From Neomicrococcus lactis (GTDB lineage: Bacteria > Actinomycetota > Actinomycetes > Actinomycetales > Micrococcaceae), in NCBI RefSeq assembly GCF_014200305.1, contig NZ_JACHBL010000001.1, positions 186,001 through 250,000 of the forward strand: a stretch of DNA of 64,000 nucleotides, in the 5' to 3' direction. The notes beneath the pieces are model-generated. The model was not told the origin of the DNA. It worked only from the letters and a program-made list of their open reading frames with translations, and made no database searches. A program made the position numbers and the translations under genes. Numbering within the stretch: position 1 is the stretch's first letter; each line of letters starts with the position of its first letter. Positions 18,503 to 28,744 of the stretch are shown here, one piece after another.

Positions 18503-19435
18503 ATGACTCACTCAAGCCGCGCGAGAATCTGGCGAGGCACTGTGGTGAGCTGCGCCGTCGTACTGTCTTTGAGTGCGTGCACCGGAGCGCAACCCACCCC
18601 GACGCCGTCCGCCACCGCTCCTGTCAGCGTCAGCATTGTGTCCTCAACGTCCATGGTGCCAAACGTCATGGCGGAACTGTACGGGGAAGCCCTGCGCAAC
18701 GCGGGACACAACGTCACAGTGCAGGCGGAGAATGCGCCAGCCACCACCGTCGATGCCGCCTCGAAGGCCGTGCAGACTACGGGAAATTCACTGGCCATCA
18801 TCCCGCGCTCGGCCCCGACTGCGAATCCGCTCTTGCCACCTACGGCCAGCGCGTCGCCTACCCCTAGCGCGTTGAAAGACATCGACTCCCTCGCACTGCG
18901 CCCCACCGGAGCAAATGATCGGCAAGTACTGGTCATGACGGCTGCGCAATCCCAAAAGACGGCCGTGACGTCGATGGAATTCGCGGGGCCAAAGTGTTCC
19001 ACACTGAGTGCAGCTGTCAGCGCGCCGCTAGCCCAGGCCGAAGAACTGAAGAAAGAACTGGAAGAGAAATATTCGTGCCGCGTGGAAAATGTGAACGCGC
19101 TCGACTCTCGCCGTCAATTGGTATCTGCGTTGTTGACGGATCAGATCCAGCTGGCCGTCCTCCCGCAAACGGACCCATCGATCTATGACAACGGTCTAGT
19201 AGTTCTTGAAGACCCTCGAATGTTGTACCCCAGCCAGACGGTGACGCCGTTCTTGTCCGAAGATCTGCGCAAGACGGACGTCGCGGCGATCGCTGACCGA
19301 GTCTCTGAAAAGATTACGGAGAACACCATGTCTGAACTTACGCGCGTCACCACGGGTGATGGCGCGTTGTCGGCGCGCGAAGCCGCTCATGAGTGGCTCG
19401 TGGATCAAGGGTTGATTGCAACGAATACGAAGTGA
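18503..19435 (+). CDS. Lipoprotein, ProX/OpuC-like glycine betaine/choline-binding fold
   Basis: A 310-residue protein. The signal peptide ends in lipobox LSAC (Cys26), so it is anchored to the outer face of the membrane. After a Thr/Pro linker, MVPNVMAELYGEALRNAGH resembles the N-lobe of QAT-family osmoprotectant-binding proteins. EDPRMLYPSQTVTPFLSEDL and the C-terminal EAAHEWLVDQGLI match their C-lobe. No ABC permease or ATPase is nearby, so it is an orphan receptor. Conservation is weak and the ligand is unassigned. Confidence 0.7.
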   Translation: MTHSSRARIWRGTVVSCAVVLSLSACTGAQPTPTPSATAPVSVSIVSSTSMVPNVMAELYGEALRNAGHNVTVQAENAPATTVDAASKAVQTTGNSLAIIPRSAPTANPLLPPTASASPTPSALKDIDSLALRPTGANDRQVLVMTAAQSQKTAVTSMEFAGPKCSTLSAAVSAPLAQAEELKKELEEKYSCRVENVNALDSRRQLVSALLTDQIQLAVLPQTDPSIYDNGLVVLEDPRMLYPSQTVTPFLSEDLRKTDVAAIADRVSEKITENTMSELTRVTTGDGALSAREAAHEWLVDQGLIATNTK

Positions 19436-19462
19436 CAAACGAAAAAGGTAGAGAATAGTCGA

Positions 19463-20701
19463 ATGAGCAACGCTGGCCGGTACCAAAAATCAGACAAACT
19501 ATCGAACGTCTTGTATGACATTCGCGGCCCCGTGTTGGAGCAAGCGCAGCGCATGGAGGCCGAGGGTCACTCGATCCTCAAGCTCAACATTGGTAACCCA
19601 GCGCCTTTTGGTTTTGAAGCGCCGGATGCCATTTTGGTGGACATGATCCGCAACCTGCCGCAAGCGCAGGGTTACTCGGATTCACGCGGCATTCTGTCCG
19701 CACGCACGGCCGTGTCTCAGTACTACCAAACGCGCGGCATCCAGACGATCTCCGTTGATGACATCTACTTGGGCAATGGAGTTTCTGAGCTCATCACGTT
19801 GAGCCTCAACGCGCTGCTCAACAATGGCGACGAAGTTCTGATTCCATCGCCCGACTACCCGTTGTGGACCGCATCCGTGTCCCTCGCCGGTGGTAACCCT
19901 GTCCACTACACGTGTGTGGAAGAAGAGGGATGGCTGCCTGACCTCGAGGAAATCGAGTCGCTGGTCACTGAGCGCACCAAGGGCATTGTCATCATCAACC
20001 CCAACAACCCCACGGGCGCTGTGTACCCCAAGCACATTCTCGAGGGAATGTTGGAGATTGCCTTCCGTCACAAGTTGGTGGTTTTCGCTGACGAAATCTA
20101 CGAGAAGATCCTGTACGACGACGCTGTGCACTACAACGTTGCAGCGCTCAATGACGATGTGCTCACCTTGACTTTCTCCGGTTTGTCCAAGGCATACCGT
20201 GTGTGCGGCTTCCGCGCCGGATGGATGGCAATTTCCGGACCGAAGTTCCACGCGAAGAGCTACATCGAGGGCCTGAATATGCTCACGAACATGCGTTTAT
20301 GCGCGAATGTTCCGGCACAGCATGCGATTCAGACTGCACTAGGTGGGTACCAGTCCATCAACGACTTGATTTTGCCTGGCGGACGTTTGTTGGACCAGCG
20401 CAACCTGTCCCACAAGATGCTCAACGACATCCCGGGTGTCTCCGTAAAGCAAGCAATGGGCGCGATGTACTTGTTCCCGAAGCTTGACCCCGAGATCTAT
20501 CCGATCGAGGACGACGAGCAGTTCGCTTTGGAGCTCTTGCAAGAGCAGCGGATTCTGGTCACGCAGGGCACTGGATTTAACTGGAAGAACCACGATCACT
20601 TCCGGCTTGTCACGTTGCCGAGCGTGGACATGCTTGAAGAGGCCCTCAGCCGTATTGCAGAATTCTTGGAAAATTACCGGCAACGCTACGGAACGGATTA
20701 A
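19463..20701 (+). CDS. alaA: Alanine/glutamate-pyruvate aminotransferase
   Basis: PLP-dependent transaminase making alanine from pyruvate and glutamate. The 412 residues closely follow E. coli AlaA along their length: YDIRGPVLEQAQRMEAEGH, LNIGNPAPFGFEAPD, INPNNPTGAVY and the PLP lysine Lys243 in SGLSKAYRVCGFRAGW. The fold-type I active-site residues are intact. The ppk2 gene begins 2 nt after the stop, so the two are probably co-transcribed. Confidence 0.92.
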   Translation: MSNAGRYQKSDKLSNVLYDIRGPVLEQAQRMEAEGHSILKLNIGNPAPFGFEAPDAILVDMIRNLPQAQGYSDSRGILSARTAVSQYYQTRGIQTISVDDIYLGNGVSELITLSLNALLNNGDEVLIPSPDYPLWTASVSLAGGNPVHYTCVEEEGWLPDLEEIESLVTERTKGIVIINPNNPTGAVYPKHILEGMLEIAFRHKLVVFADEIYEKILYDDAVHYNVAALNDDVLTLTFSGLSKAYRVCGFRAGWMAISGPKFHAKSYIEGLNMLTNMRLCANVPAQHAIQTALGGYQSINDLILPGGRLLDQRNLSHKMLNDIPGVSVKQAMGAMYLFPKLDPEIYPIEDDEQFALELLQEQRILVTQGTGFNWKNHDHFRLVTLPSVDMLEEALSRIAEFLENYRQRYGTD

Positions 20702-20703
20702 TC

Positions 20704-21558
20704 ATGGCTAAGAAGACAGGATTTGTAGAGGATCCCACCCCGCTCTTGCGGGCAGGACGATCGGTGGACTTGTCTTCCATTGATCCAAACTCCACTCCAG
20801 GATTCAACGGAAAGAAAGCCGACGGTCAAGCGCTGTTGGCCGCCGAGGCCGTTGAGCTTTCGGAGCTTCAGGAGCGTTTGTTCGCGGCATCTCGCGAAGG
20901 TGCTCCGGACCGTATTCTGTTGGTGTTGCAGGCGATGGACACCGCCGGCAAGGGTGGCATTGTGCGGCACGTTGTTGGCGCCGTTGATCCGCAGGGCATT
21001 GAACATCATGCGTTCAAGGCACCTACAGATGAAGAGAAGAAGCAAGACTTCCTCTGGCGCATCGAGAAGCAGCTTCCTGGCCCAGGCATCATCGGTGTCT
21101 TTGACCGTTCCCACTATGAGGACGTCTTGGTGCACCGCGTCAAGGGCTTGTCGCCGCAAGAAGAGATCACGCGTCGCTACGGGGCCATCAAGGACTTTGA
21201 GCGTGATCTCGTGGCTCAGGGCACGCGCGTCATCAAGGTCATGCTCCACATTTCGCGTGAGGAGCAGGGAGCACGTTTGATGGAACGGCTGGAACGGCCG
21301 GACAAGTACTGGAAGTACAACCCGGGCGACCTCGAGGACCGCGGCCTCTGGGATCAGTTCCAAGAGGCGTACCAGATTGCTCTTCGCCAGACGGATCTCA
21401 ACGATTCGCCGTGGTATGTAGTGCCTGCAAACAAGAAATGGTACGCCCGCGTGGCCGTTCAGCGCCTGCTGCTCAACGCGCTCAAGGAAATCAATCCCAC
21501 GTGGCCGCCAGCGGATTTTGACGTGGAAGAAGAAAAGAAGAAGCTCGCCGCGAGCTAA
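20704..21558 (+). CDS. ppk2: Polyphosphate kinase 2 family (polyP:nucleotide phosphotransferase)
   Basis: Transfers phosphate between polyphosphate and nucleotides in the cytoplasm. The 284-residue single-domain protein has Walker A QAMDTAGKGG (residues 76-85) and the Walker B-like FDRSHYEDVLVHRV, plus lid residues RRYGAIKDFE. Single-domain PPK2 enzymes phosphorylate AMP or ADP; which class applies here is not clear from motifs alone. It is co-directional with alaA. Confidence 0.9.
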   Translation: MAKKTGFVEDPTPLLRAGRSVDLSSIDPNSTPGFNGKKADGQALLAAEAVELSELQERLFAASREGAPDRILLVLQAMDTAGKGGIVRHVVGAVDPQGIEHHAFKAPTDEEKKQDFLWRIEKQLPGPGIIGVFDRSHYEDVLVHRVKGLSPQEEITRRYGAIKDFERDLVAQGTRVIKVMLHISREEQGARLMERLERPDKYWKYNPGDLEDRGLWDQFQEAYQIALRQTDLNDSPWYVVPANKKWYARVAVQRLLLNALKEINPTWPPADFDVEEEKKKLAAS

Positions 21559-21570
21559 TTCACTTGAATT

Positions 21571-21625
21571 GCGCCCCAGAGGCCGGCCTCAGAAATCAGA
21601 CCTACTTCTGGGGCGCTCCTGGTTT
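21571..21625 (+). terminator. Hairpin after ppk2
   Basis: Perfect 10-bp arms GCGCCCCAGA (21571-21580) and TCTGGGGCGC (21607-21616) are followed by a moderately T-rich stretch. Probably a terminator, with a long loop. Confidence 0.5.
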
Positions 21626-21656
21626 CTCTCATGTTCTGTGAAGGAACTAGCGACTT

Positions 21657-21751
21657 GGCGCCTTCTGAAGGGGCAACACTAGGGCCTGCGTAAAGGGAGG
21701 ATCGAGGCCTGCTGAAGGGCAGGACGAGGACCTGGCGTAAAGGCTGGTCTA
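21657..21751. repeat. Four degenerate 22-25-bp tandem units between ppk2 and xseB
   Basis: Units at 21657-21681, 21682-21705, 21706-21727 and 21728-21751 share the pattern GGCCTG-C-GTAAAGGG-AGGACGA with substitutions. The last unit ends at the xseB stop codon. Confidence 0.5.
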
Positions 21752-21994
21752 GTCTTCTGGGTTTTGGGCTGATGCTTGGCGGGCCTGCTCGATGCGTTCT
21801 TGAGCTCCCGCTAGCCAAGCCTCACACCGCTGCGCGAGGGCTTCGCCGCGTTCCCAGAGAGCGAGCGACTGCTCCAAGCTAGTGCCGCCGGCCTCAAGCT
21901 GTGACACGACCGCCACAAGCTCTTCGCGGGCTTGTTCGTAGCTGAGGGACGCGATGTCGGCGTTCTTTGCCTCACCGGTGTCTTTAGTTGGCAT
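21749..21994 (-). CDS. xseB: Exodeoxyribonuclease VII small subunit
   Basis: An 81-residue helical protein with the XseB pattern [44 protein letters not shown]. It partners XseA in the bidirectional single-strand exonuclease VII. Its start overlaps the xseA 3' end by 11 nt, the usual coupled arrangement. Confidence 0.93.
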   Translation of the reverse strand: MPTKDTGEAKNADIASLSYEQAREELVAVVSQLEAGGTSLEQSLALWERGEALAQRCEAWLAGAQERIEQARQASAQNPED

Positions 21995-23252
21995 CTGCGA
22001 TTTCTCCTTCGCTCATGGCTGCGATCTTTCCGCCAGCGAGGCGGATGAAAAGTGGTGTGCCAGCTGGGGCTTCAGCAGGCTGGCGGACAATCGACAGGTC
22101 GTCTGCCTTTTGGACAACTGAGTATCCGCGGTCCAACGTCTTTTGAGGAGACAAGGCGCGGACTTGGGTCTTGAAGTGATGGATGGCGTCCACTTCTCGG
22201 CGCAGACGGTGCGTCATCGCTGAATACGAACGTTCCCTGTAACGGAGCAGGTCTTCTTTGCGGACCGTCACCATGCCTTCGGGCGCAGCGAGAACTGGCC
22301 GTGTACGGAGGCTCTCGAGGTTCTTCAGCTCTCTGTCTACAAATCGGGTGATCGCGTATTCCATGCGCTCACGAGCCTGATCAATTCGGGACTTTTCTTC
22401 GTGGAAGTCCGGCACGATGCGCTTTGCGGCATCCGTTGGCGTGGAGGCACGTAGGTCAGCGACGTCGTCCAGGATGGGACGGTCAGCTTCATGACCGATG
22501 GCGCTGACTACCGGCGTCTGGGCAGCGGCTACGGCGCGGACCAGCTGCTCGTCGCTGAACGGGAAGAGATCCTCAAAAGAACCGCCACCGCGGGCAATCA
22601 CGATGACATCGACATCAGGGTTGTTGTCCAGGTCCTTGAGCGCTGCAATGACTTGTGAGACGGCGTTGACGCCCTGAACGGCTGAGTAGCGAATCTCGAA
22701 TTTGACCCCGGGCCATCTGAGGGTGGCGTTCTTGATGACGTCTTTTTCCGCGTCAGAATCTCGTCCGGTGATGAGACCGATGCGCTGTGGCAAGAAGGGG
22801 AGCGGCTGCTTACGTTCAGGAGCGAAGAGGCCCTCGTCAAAGAGTGCTTTGCGGAGCTTTTCAAGGCGGACCATGAGGTCACCTATGCCCACCGGCTTGA
22901 TGTCCAGCGCGTTCATGCTGAGCCGGCCGTTCTTCAGCCAGAAACTCGGCTTCACACGGGCGACCACTCGCGAACCGACTTCTGGTTTCGCATCCAGGCC
23001 GCGGAGCACAGAACTCCACACCGTCAAACTCAACGAGTATTCGACATCGAGGTCGCGCATGGTCAGATACGCGTGGCCGCCGCGAACGTTCGCTTCGATG
23101 AGCTGGCCTTCAATCCATGCTTCAGGCGCGCGCTCAAAGTAGCGCTTGAGGTTTTCGGACAGCACACGCAACGGCCACGGTGACTCTGGCGTGGTCTCAC
23201 TCGCGCGTTCCGGCATGGAAGCGCTCGGTGGTTCAGTAGGGAATTCGGTCAC
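21984..23252 (-). CDS. xseA: Exodeoxyribonuclease VII large subunit
   Basis: A 422-residue catalytic subunit of exonuclease VII. An N-terminal OB fold (about 30-125) is followed by the catalytic domain with [35 protein letters not shown] and [27 protein letters not shown]. The C-terminal coiled region is shorter than in E. coli, as usual in actinobacteria. The start is GTG, and it is divergent from a membrane protein gene 17 bp away. Confidence 0.95.
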   Translation of the reverse strand: MTEFPTEPPSASMPERASETTPESPWPLRVLSENLKRYFERAPEAWIEGQLIEANVRGGHAYLTMRDLDVEYSLSLTVWSSVLRGLDAKPEVGSRVVARVKPSFWLKNGRLSMNALDIKPVGIGDLMVRLEKLRKALFDEGLFAPERKQPLPFLPQRIGLITGRDSDAEKDVIKNATLRWPGVKFEIRYSAVQGVNAVSQVIAALKDLDNNPDVDVIVIARGGGSFEDLFPFSDEQLVRAVAAAQTPVVSAIGHEADRPILDDVADLRASTPTDAAKRIVPDFHEEKSRIDQARERMEYAITRFVDRELKNLESLRTRPVLAAPEGMVTVRKEDLLRYRERSYSAMTHRLRREVDAIHHFKTQVRALSPQKTLDRGYSVVQKADDLSIVRQPAEAPAGTPLFIRLAGGKIAAMSEGEIADAN

Positions 23253-23269
23253 CCACTATTTCTATCAGT

Positions 23270-24265
23270 GTGGCAGTCTGGTTTCGGGATATCCGGGCGA
23301 GGAGGAAAATATTGCGGAACATCGTCAGCGCACTGTGCTGCGCTCTTGCCGCGATCTGTATGTCGGCGGGCGTCATGCTCCACTACGTACAAACTCTCGC
23401 TGATCAGCCAGAACCTGCTCGCGAGATCGTGGGAGCCCTTGCCGACGATAAGAACGTGGTGAACCTCCTTCAAGAAAAGATCCTCGGTGCCGCCTTCGAT
23501 CAAGGAAGTCTCCAAGACCTCATTCCCGATTTCCTGAAGGACTCCCTACGTGAAGGAATGGACTCGGTGCTCACTGGCGCTTTGTCTGATCCTGGTTTTC
23601 GGGATGCTTGGCACCAGTCCATCGACGAGACTCGTTCTTCCTATGTGACCCGACTCGCAATGATGAATAGCGGGGAGATCAGCGTTCCAGCCCCAAACTT
23701 CGGTGCAGCTGATATTGCTGGACCGACGTTGGTTCTAGAAGCTCGGCCCTTTGCAGCTCTGGGTATTCAAAAGCTCGACGATCTGTTGCGTCCCGTAGGC
23801 CTCTCCAGCGTTCTTGATGGTCTCCGTAATGGTGGTGCCGTGGAGATTCCGCTGAATCTTCCTGATCCTCACGTTGTTTCCCCGCGCACTATGGCCTGGT
23901 GGCTCGCCGTATCGCGACAGTGGCTGTGGCTGTACGTGGCGGCAGGCGTGCTGTTACTCGTTGGAGTGTTCTTCGGGCGGGGGAGAGGCCGGGCTGTTTC
24001 CGTCCTTGTGGGCGCCGCGGTGCTGTTGATCCTCTCGAGAGTAGTGGCTATGTGGGCTTCTGATGCGCGGGCAGGCGGCGATGCGATTGGTCTTGGCGGT
24101 CAGCTCGATCCTTTTGCGTCAGTCGTGCGTGATCGACTCTTGGCAGGGCTAGCTGGCCATCTCGATATTCGGGCCGAATGGTTGTGGAACGCGGGTCTCA
24201 TTGGAGCCATTGTTGGCGCCGTGTTCTTGCTACTTCTGATGCTTACATCACGTAGCCGCCGGTAA
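23270..24265 (+). CDS. Membrane protein of unknown function
   Basis: A 331-residue protein. One N-terminal membrane segment (about 17-38) leads to an outside domain of about 180 residues. Three further hydrophobic segments follow (about 222-240, 248-266 and 305-325). No family was identified. It sits between xseA (divergent) and ispH; there is no clear operon link to ispH, which has its own promoter-like box. Confidence 0.65.
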   Translation: MAVWFRDIRARRKILRNIVSALCCALAAICMSAGVMLHYVQTLADQPEPAREIVGALADDKNVVNLLQEKILGAAFDQGSLQDLIPDFLKDSLREGMDSVLTGALSDPGFRDAWHQSIDETRSSYVTRLAMMNSGEISVPAPNFGAADIAGPTLVLEARPFAALGIQKLDDLLRPVGLSSVLDGLRNGGAVEIPLNLPDPHVVSPRTMAWWLAVSRQWLWLYVAAGVLLLVGVFFGRGRGRAVSVLVGAAVLLILSRVVAMWASDARAGGDAIGLGGQLDPFASVVRDRLLAGLAGHLDIRAEWLWNAGLIGAIVGAVFLLLLMLTSRSRR

Positions 24266-24280
24266 GCTACGTTGTCCCGG

Positions 24281-24286
24281 TAAACT
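24281..24286 (+). promoter_or_regulatory. -10 box of a leaderless promoter for ispH
   Basis: TAAACT, a seven-base gap, then ATG at 24294, with no Shine-Dalgarno sequence. Confidence 0.4.
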
Positions 24287-24293
24287 GGACGGC

Positions 24294-25394
24294 ATGACCA
24301 CCTCAACTTCCACTCCTGTTTCGCTGCCGCTTCCGGCCGTGCCCCGCCAGCGCAAATCTCGCGCTGAGATTGAAGCCGCCGCACCGGTGAATGGGGAGAA
24401 GAGGGTGCTGCTTGCTGCTCCTCGTGGCTACTGCGCTGGTGTTGACCGTGCGGTCATCGCCGTGGAGAAGGCCCTTGAGCACTACGGTGCTCCTGTTTAT
24501 GTGCGTAAGCAGATTGTTCACAACAAGCACGTGGTTTCCACGTTGGAAGAGCGCGGTGCGATCTTTGTTGACGAGACTGACGAAGTGCCAGAGGGTGAAC
24601 TTCTCATCTTCTCGGCACACGGCGTGAGTCCCGCCGTGGTGCAGTCTGCCGAAGACCGCGGTCTCCGCACGATCGACGCGACGTGCCCGCTGGTGACGAA
24701 GGTTCACCGCGAAGCCGTTCGTTTTGCCAAAAATGATAATGAAATTCTCTTGATTGGCCACGAAGATCACGAAGAAGTCGAAGGCACGTACGGCGAAGCG
24801 CCGGAGAGCACGACGATCGTGAACAACCCGGCTGAGGCACGTACCGTTCAGGTCAAGAACCCTGACAAACTCATTTGGTTGTCCCAGACCACGCTCTCCG
24901 TGGACGAGACCATGGAAATCGTGAACATTCTTCGCGAGCGTTTCCCGAACCTTCAGGATCCACCAAGCGACGACATTTGCTACGCGACTAGCAACCGTCA
25001 GGCGGCTATCAAGAAGATCGCCCCGCAGGCTGATCTGGTCATCGTGGTGGGATCCGCAAACTCCTCCAACTCTGTGCGCCTTGTTGAGGTCGCACTCGAG
25101 TATGGAGCGAAGGCCGCCTACCGCGTGGACTACGCGCATCAGGTTGATGAGAACTGGTTGGCCGGTGTCGGCACCGTTGGCTTGACCTCTGGTGCTTCGG
25201 TTCCCGAGATCTTGGTTCAGGACGTCACCCGCTTGTTGGCCGACTACGGCTACGGCGACGTGTCCGAGGTTGTCACGGCCGAAGAGGACATCCTGTTCTC
25301 CTTGCCAAAGGAAATTCGTGCAACGCTCAAAGAGCGCGGCGACGAATCGCGCTCCTTGGGAGGACGCAACGTCAGGCCAGGCACCGGAAACTAA
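24294..25394 (+). CDS. ispH: 4-hydroxy-3-methylbut-2-enyl diphosphate reductase
   Basis: Last enzyme of the MEP isoprenoid pathway; an iron-sulfur enzyme that makes IPP and DMAPP from HMBPP. The 366-residue protein has the three cluster cysteines in [23 protein letters not shown] and [11 protein letters not shown], plus FSAHGVSP and [10 protein letters not shown]. About 35 N-terminal residues before the core ([12 protein letters not shown]) are typical of actinobacterial forms. Confidence 0.96.
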   Translation: MTTSTSTPVSLPLPAVPRQRKSRAEIEAAAPVNGEKRVLLAAPRGYCAGVDRAVIAVEKALEHYGAPVYVRKQIVHNKHVVSTLEERGAIFVDETDEVPEGELLIFSAHGVSPAVVQSAEDRGLRTIDATCPLVTKVHREAVRFAKNDNEILLIGHEDHEEVEGTYGEAPESTTIVNNPAEARTVQVKNPDKLIWLSQTTLSVDETMEIVNILRERFPNLQDPPSDDICYATSNRQAAIKKIAPQADLVIVVGSANSSNSVRLVEVALEYGAKAAYRVDYAHQVDENWLAGVGTVGLTSGASVPEILVQDVTRLLADYGYGDVSEVVTAEEDILFSLPKEIRATLKERGDESRSLGGRNVRPGTGN

Positions 25395-25472
25395 AGGAGC
25401 TCCGGTGTGCTCGGCCCGATCTTCGTGGCTAGCTCACGGGAGTTCTTAGTCTTCAACCGGCATCACTTCAAC

Positions 25473-26795
25473 TTAGGCGGTCTCTGAGAGGCCGCCTTCG
25501 CTGTTTCGTTGCGCGAAGCTGCGGGAAGCGTTGTCCTGAAGGTGTCGCTCTTCAATGAGCTCGGTGGCAGTCAGAGGACGGGGTGCATTCTCTAGCGGGG
25601 ACATCTTCAAGATGGCCTGACGATCCTCGGATGACTTGGACGACGGCGTGCCCAGCCCTGGATCCAAATCCTGGATGCGGCGAACTGAAGGCAGTACACG
25701 AGACTCCATGGCGCCGACGAACGAGTTGTACTTTTCCACGCTGGACTTTAGCGAGCGGCCCAACTGATTGATGTGGGTGCCCATGGTGCCGAGACGGTCA
25801 TAAAGCGTTTGCGTCTGTTCGAAGAGTTCGCGAGCATTTTCGGTGAGCAGTTCCTGACGCCAGGCCACGGCAAGGCCCTTCAACACGGCAAGGAGCGATG
25901 CGGGGGAAGCAAGGATGACGGACTTCGAGAAAGCGTGTTCTAGCAAGCCTGCGTCCTGCTGAATGGCCGCGGACAAGAACGATTCTGCCGGCAAGAAGCA
26001 GACGACCAACTCTGGGCTGCCCGGAAGGGCTGACCAATAGGACTTAGACGCCAAAGTATCGACGTGAGCGCGGAGAGCCTTTGAATGCTGAGCTAGCAGA
26101 GCCGAGTACTGCTCTGCAGCTTCTGCAGAGCTCAAAGGATCGACATCCTGCGCTCGCAGATACGCATCCAGCGGCACCTTGGAATCCACAATGATGGACT
26201 TTCCGCCAGGCAATGTGACGACCATGTCAGGGCGCTGTCCCTGATCCGTGACCACCTGTTCGCGGAAATCGACATGAGGCAACATGCCAGCGGCCTCTAC
26301 GATACGCTTGAGCTGAACTTCGCCCCACGTGCCACGAACCTGACCGGACTTCAATGCGCCCGTGAGCTGAGCTGTGCTCTTGAGCAATTCGGCGTCTTGA
26401 GTTGCTGCTCGTGCCAACTGCTCGCTCAACTGACCGAACTGAGCGGCCCGGTCGCGTTCCAACTGGCCAACCTGTAGCTGAACGCGCTGCAGCTGCTCGG
26501 CAACCGGCGCAAGCGCACGCAGCACTGAATGATCCTGCTCCTGACGCACGCTAGCTTTTTCCTCACGCAATTCGTACTCACTGCAGCGTTCGCGCAGGAG
26601 GCGAGCTTCGGCGTCGTACCCCGCGTTGAGAGCCTGCAAATCCCCAACTTTCTGCTGCTCCACGAACAATCCGTGGCGCAAGTCCTCCAGCTGCGGGCCG
26701 TACGCGCGCCGAGAATAGACGGCTACCGCCGCTCCGCCCACGAGGAAGCCGACCAGCAACGCGCAGAGGACAAAAAGCCAAGTGAAATCGTTCAT
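25473..26795 (-). CDS. rmuC: DNA recombination protein RmuC
   Basis: A 440-residue protein with an N-terminal membrane segment (FTWLFVLCALLVGFLVGG), a long coiled coil (about 35-140) and an RmuC nuclease-like domain containing GTWGEVQLKRIVEAAGM, RPDMVVTLPGGKSIIVDSKVPLDAY and ELVVCFLPAESFLSAA. RmuC restrains inversions at repeats in E. coli. I chose the ATG at 26795, which starts directly at the membrane segment, over a start 10 codons upstream. It is divergent from ychF. Confidence 0.9.
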   Translation of the reverse strand: MNDFTWLFVLCALLVGFLVGGAAVAVYSRRAYGPQLEDLRHGLFVEQQKVGDLQALNAGYDAEARLLRERCSEYELREEKASVRQEQDHSVLRALAPVAEQLQRVQLQVGQLERDRAAQFGQLSEQLARAATQDAELLKSTAQLTGALKSGQVRGTWGEVQLKRIVEAAGMLPHVDFREQVVTDQGQRPDMVVTLPGGKSIIVDSKVPLDAYLRAQDVDPLSSAEAAEQYSALLAQHSKALRAHVDTLASKSYWSALPGSPELVVCFLPAESFLSAAIQQDAGLLEHAFSKSVILASPASLLAVLKGLAVAWRQELLTENARELFEQTQTLYDRLGTMGTHINQLGRSLKSSVEKYNSFVGAMESRVLPSVRRIQDLDPGLGTPSSKSSEDRQAILKMSPLENAPRPLTATELIEERHLQDNASRSFAQRNSEGGLSETA

Positions 26796-26853
26796 GGCAT
26801 CCACTGTGCCAGTCGCTGCCGACACTTAGAACTGCAACGCTCCGCAAGGCGGG

Positions 26854-26859
26854 TAGAAT
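26854..26859 (+). promoter_or_regulatory. -10 box upstream of ychF
   Basis: TAGAAT lies eight bases before the GTG at 26868; consistent with leaderless or very short-leader transcription. Confidence 0.4.
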
Positions 26860-26867
26860 TGACTCCC

Positions 26868-27953
26868 GTGGCTTTAACTATTGGAATCGTGGGACTTCCC
26901 AACGTTGGTAAATCGACCCTCTTCAACGCGCTGACGCGCGCCCAAGTGCTCGCTGCGAACTACCCGTTCGCAACTATCGAGCCGAACGTTGGTGTAGTGC
27001 CACTGCCGGATGCCCGCTTGAAGGTGCTCGCCGGAATCTTCGGTTCTGAGCGCATCTTGCCCGCGACCGTGTCCTTCGTGGACATCGCCGGCATCGTCAA
27101 GGGCGCTTCCGAAGGCGAAGGCCTCGGCAACAAGTTCTTGGCCAACATCCGCGAAGCAGACGCCATCTGCCAGGTCACCCGCGCGTTCGAAGACAGCGAC
27201 GTAGTGCACGTTGACGGCAAGGTTGACCCGGAATCTGACATCGAGACGATCGCAACCGAGCTGATCCTCGCGGACCTTCAGACCATCGAAAACCAGCTTC
27301 CACGTCTGGAAAAGGAACTTCGCGCAAAGAAGATCGAAGCCTCCTTCATTGACAACGTGAAGCTCGCGCAGTCCGTGCTGGAATCCGGCAAGACGTTGTA
27401 CGCAGGCGCTGCCGCAGCAAAGCTGGACCTTGCGGACATCGCGTCCTTGCAGCTCATGACCTCCAAGCCATTCATCTACGTGTTCAACATGGATGAGGCT
27501 GGCCTGGCCAACGAGGAACTTCGTGCCAAGCTGTCCGCCATGGTGGCTCCTGCTGAAGCGATCTTCTTGGACGCCCAGTTCGAATCCGAGCTTGCCGAGC
27601 TTGAAGAAGACGAAGCCGCTGAGATGTTGGCGGATGCTGGCTACGACGAATCCGGCCTCGAGAAGCTGGCCCGCGTTGGCTACGACACCTTGGGCTTGCA
27701 GTCCTACCTGACTGCTGGACCGAAGGAAACCCGCGCCTGGACCATCAAGAAGGGCTGGACGGCCCCACAGGCTGCCGGCGTGATCCACACCGATTTCCAG
27801 CGCGGCTTCATCAAGGCTGAAGTAATTTCCTTCGACGACCTTGTGGAAGTTGGCTCTGTTGCCAACGCGCGTTCTGCCGGTAAAGCGCGCATGGAAGGCA
27901 AGGACTACGTTATGCGCGATGGAGACGTCGTGGAGTTCCGGTTTAATGTCTAG
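26868..27953 (+). CDS. ychF: Redox-regulated ATPase YchF (Obg-like)
   Basis: A 361-residue TRAFAC P-loop NTPase of the OLA1/YchF group, ribosome-associated and ATP-preferring. The P-loop GLPNVGKST lies at residues 7-15. The G3-like segment [20 protein letters not shown] and a helical insertion follow, and the C-terminal TGS domain ends in [12 protein letters not shown]. The GTG at 26868 gives the normal N-terminus; upstream in-frame sequence belongs to antisense rmuC. The final 23 bases are the apparent insertion site of the accessory island: related copies occur at 28811, 30947 and 32925. Confidence 0.95.
   Translation: MALTIGIVGLPNVGKSTLFNALTRAQVLAANYPFATIEPNVGVVPLPDARLKVLAGIFGSERILPATVSFVDIAGIVKGASEGEGLGNKFLANIREADAICQVTRAFEDSDVVHVDGKVDPESDIETIATELILADLQTIENQLPRLEKELRAKKIEASFIDNVKLAQSVLESGKTLYAGAAAAKLDLADIASLQLMTSKPFIYVFNMDEAGLANEELRAKLSAMVAPAEAIFLDAQFESELAELEEDEAAEMLADAGYDESGLEKLARVGYDTLGLQSYLTAGPKETRAWTIKKGWTAPQAAGVIHTDFQRGFIKAEVISFDDLVEVGSVANARSAGKARMEGKDYVMRDGDVVEFRFNV
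27931..27953 (+). repeat. Native ychF 3' end: putative attB-derived junction
   Basis: The last 23 bases of ychF encode VEFRFNV-stop. The segment recurs with few changes after each of the next three gene modules, marking this as the left boundary of the island. Confidence 0.7.
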
Positions 27954-28024
27954 GTAGGCCCAGCCTATCCGAGTAGAGTGAGAGCCGAATATGGCCCATC
28001 GCCTACAAGAGAACTGAGTATTCT

Positions 28025-28744
28025 TTGACTGACTATGATCCGCGGATCATTGATCTTTACGACGAGGACAATCCAGATGGCCCGGACCACGATTACTACC
28101 GGTCTCTTGCCTCTCTGCATAGGGCGCAACGCATCCTCGACCTCGGCTGCGGTACGGGCATACTCACCGTGTCATTTGCGGACGGGCGGGACGTCGTTGG
28201 AGTTGATCCGTCGCCGACGATGATCTCGTATGCGCGTCAGCGCTCGGGGGCAGACCATGTCACATGGGTCGAGGGCTACTCGAGCGACGTGGCCGAGGGC
28301 CCGTTTGACCTGATCGTGATGACAGGGAACGTCGCACAGCACATCCCGGATCCACAGTGGGAGAGAACCCTGAAGGATCTGCGGCGACTGGCTTCGGACG
28401 GAGGCGTCCTTGCCTTCGAGAGTCGCAATCCGTCCATCCGGGCTTGGGAGATCTGGGCGGCAGAGGAACCGACGACCCGAAACACAATGTTCGGTGAGAT
28501 CACCGAGTGGTGTGTGGCCGACGAACTCGATCACGGACAGGTTCTGCTTCGATCTTTCAACAGATTCGAGTCGACGAAGGAGGTTGTCGAGGAGGATCTG
28601 CTTCTGACCTTCCGCGATGACGACCTGCTCATGAAGCAGCTCGTATCGGCTAGCTTCGAGGTCTCGGCGATATGGGGCGACTGGGACCGGACCGTGTTCG
28701 ACGGCAGCCAGGGTGTCATGGTCTTCGAAGCGCGGGCGGTCTGA
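28025..28744 (+). CDS. Class I SAM-dependent methyltransferase (cassette 1 cargo)
   Basis: A 239-residue methyltransferase. Motif I reads ILDLGCGTGILTV (about residues 37-49), motif II VVGVDPSPTMI and motif III-IV FDLIVMTGNVAQHI. The substrate is unknown. The start is TTG at 28025, supported by the conserved-looking TDYDPRIIDLYDEDNPDGPDH N-terminus. It is the only gene of the first module after ychF, and a ychF-end copy follows 66 bp after its stop. Confidence 0.85.
   Translation: MTDYDPRIIDLYDEDNPDGPDHDYYRSLASLHRAQRILDLGCGTGILTVSFADGRDVVGVDPSPTMISYARQRSGADHVTWVEGYSSDVAEGPFDLIVMTGNVAQHIPDPQWERTLKDLRRLASDGGVLAFESRNPSIRAWEIWAAEEPTTRNTMFGEITEWCVADELDHGQVLLRSFNRFESTKEVVEEDLLLTFRDDDLLMKQLVSASFEVSAIWGDWDRTVFDGSQGVMVFEARAV

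Noticed and set aside
26529-26867. N-terminal extension of ychF by 113 codons
   Set aside because: Lies antisense to rmuC, and the normal YchF N-terminus starts at 26868.
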